From positions 1-5,812 of the forward strand of contig JAUVKK010000066.1 in assembly GCA_030596305.1 (NCBI GenBank): a stretch of 5,812 bases of DNA. Direction: 5' to 3'. A program made the translations under genes and the position numbers. Position 1 is the stretch's first letter. Every line of letters begins with the position of its first letter. The notes below the pieces were generated by a model. It was not told the origin of the DNA. It saw only the letters and a list, made by a program, of their open reading frames with translations, and searched no databases. Below are positions 4,856 to 5,812 of the stretch, piece after piece. Source of the stretch: Helicobacteraceae bacterium (GTDB lineage Bacteria; Campylobacterota; Campylobacteria; Campylobacterales; Sulfurimonadaceae).

Positions 4856-5812
4856 TTAACGCTGGTTGATCAGCTTTCTAGCTTCGCGCATCGGGTCTGT
4901 AATACTTTTACGGATCCAGTCCTGGTCCATCCACTCCTGCGGACGGACTTCGATACCCTGAACAAGTACACCAAAGTGGAGGTGGTCACCCATAGCGTAG
5001 CCGCTGCGACCTGTCTTGGCAACCGTTTCATTCGAGCGAAGAGAGTCACCCTCTTTGACCATCATGTTCGAGCAGTGTCCATAGATGGTGTAGAGTCCAA
5101 GTCCGTGGTAAAGTACCGGCATATTCCCGTAGATACCGTTCTCTTCTGCATAGGTCACAATCGCAGGATTTTGCGACATAATAGGTGACATGGCATTACT
5201 AGCCAGGTCAAGTCCCAAGTGGTACGCCTCAGAGACTTGCTCGCCTTTGTATGAGTAGATACGGTGGTCACCGAACTGTGCAACGACCTGACCGTTTTTA
5301 AGCGGATACATCTTCTTGATCGGGAAGTTATTGACCATCTTGTCACTTACTTTAGAGGTAAGTTCATGAATGACATCCTCATTGCTTTTACGCATATCTT
5401 CATTAACATACTTAAAACGCTCTATCAGACCAGCACCATCTTCAACACCATAAGCATAAGCCAGTTCAGAGACCTTACCGTTTAAGAAACGATCACTCAG
5501 CTTAATGTTAGAGAGCTTATACTTTTTGTTATAAGGGATAACAGGTACTGATGATTTGGCAACGTTGCCTGCACTGTCTGTTGCGATGATCGTAGCACGG
5601 AAGGTATCTTCTGTCACCGGCCATGCGATCAGTGTCACGTAGTAACCCTCTTTATAAAAAGGCTGTGCTGTAAAACGTTTACCGAAGTTCGTCTCTACAT
5701 AGAACTCTTCCATGTTCGTATCTTCTGCTTTAAAGATCACTACAGCCGAACCGCCTTTAATGATGCGGTATGACGAAGAGATCGTTGAGAGGTAAGGACG
5801 TTTTTTGTCGAT
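4856..5812 (-). CDS. M23 family zinc metallopeptidase with N-terminal Ig-like domain (partial, runs off right edge)
   Basis: M23 (LytM/lysostaphin) enzymes cut peptide crosslinks of peptidoglycan in the periplasm. The last 318 codons are visible and the frame stays open to the window edge, so the start and any signal peptide are outside. Counting from the edge, residues about 1-95 look like an Ig-like fold, with a TDSAGNVAKSSVPV strand pair. A helical, charged linker follows (about 95-165), then the M23 domain (about 170-290). The zinc site is complete: His198 and Asp202 in HLGLD, and His279 in HLH (277-279). The extra catalytic His246 is in LYTIYGHCS. The enzyme is therefore probably active, unlike degenerate M23 scaffolds. 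In C. jejuni and H. pylori a gene of this type also lies close upstream of lpxC (from memory), so it is probably a family-conserved cell-wall enzyme; the exact Csd-type role is not known. Confidence 0.93.
   Translation of the reverse strand: MDKKRPYLSTISSSYRIIKGGSAVVIFKAEDTNMEEFYVETNFGKRFTAQPFYKEGYYVTLIAWPVTEDTFRATIIATDSAGNVAKSSVPVIPYNKKYKLSNIKLSDRFLNGKVSELAYAYGVEDGAGLIERFKYVNEDMRKSNEDVIHELTSKVSDKMVNNFPIKKMYPLKNGQVVAQFGDHRIYSYKGEQVSEAYHLGLDLASNAMSPIMSQNPAIVTYAEENGIYGNMPVLYHGLGLYTIYGHCSNMMVKEGDSLRSNETVAKTGRSGYAMGDHLHFGVLVQGIEVRPQEWMDQDWIRKSITDPMREARKLINQR

Noticed and set aside
4856..5740. M23 gene starting at the GTG at 5740
   Set aside because: The frame remains open upstream to the window edge with sequence that fits an Ig-like fold, and a periplasmic enzyme needs an export signal that is not at this GTG.
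1..5812. Mobile elements, CRISPR arrays, tRNA or rRNA genes, defence systems
   Set aside because: No terminal inverted repeats, transposase or integrase frames, regularly spaced repeats, tRNA-like cloverleaf or known defence proteins were seen; almost all the sequence is explained by conserved housekeeping genes.

Overview
All genes lie on the minus strand, so transcription runs from high to low coordinates. The gene set and protein sequences point to a Campylobacterota (Epsilonproteobacteria) chromosome, probably a free-living sulfur or hydrogen oxidiser of the Sulfurimonas/Sulfurovum type. The main reason is the order M23 peptidase, lpxC, degenerate TsaB-like protein, thrB, ylxR, infB. From memory, the same block occurs in Campylobacter jejuni (about Cj0131-Cj0136) and Helicobacter pylori (about HP1048-HP1054). 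The LpxC N-terminus also closely resembles the Helicobacter form. The genus is inference.

Layout in transcription order. From the right edge to 4856 is the C-terminal 318 residues of a periplasmic M23 metallopeptidase with an Ig-like domain. From 4740 to 4108 is a 210-residue exported outer-membrane beta-barrel protein. It has its own candidate promoter (TATAAT at 4845-4850), a structured leader and a candidate terminator (about 4003-4047), so it looks like a separate cassette. The 227-base gap at 3881-4107 holds that terminator and an extended -10 promoter for the next operon. That operon is tightly packed: lpxC (lipid A synthesis), a short TsaB-like protein (t6A tRNA modification complex), thrB (threonine synthesis), then a hairpin over the thrB stop codon, ylxR and the first half of infB (translation initiation factor IF2), which leaves the window at position 1.

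The operon joins envelope, amino-acid and translation genes by short gaps and overlaps: 8-nt overlap, 9-nt gap, 51-nt gap and 17-nt overlap. Start sites needing care are lpxC (GTG favoured), thrB (GTG) and the TsaB-like gene (ATG inside the lpxC end). I see no mobile element, CRISPR array, rRNA or tRNA, and no sign of a new defence or mobile system. The points worth a second look are the thrB/ylxR hairpin, the degenerate TsaB, the inserted barrel gene with its leader structure, and the lpxC start.
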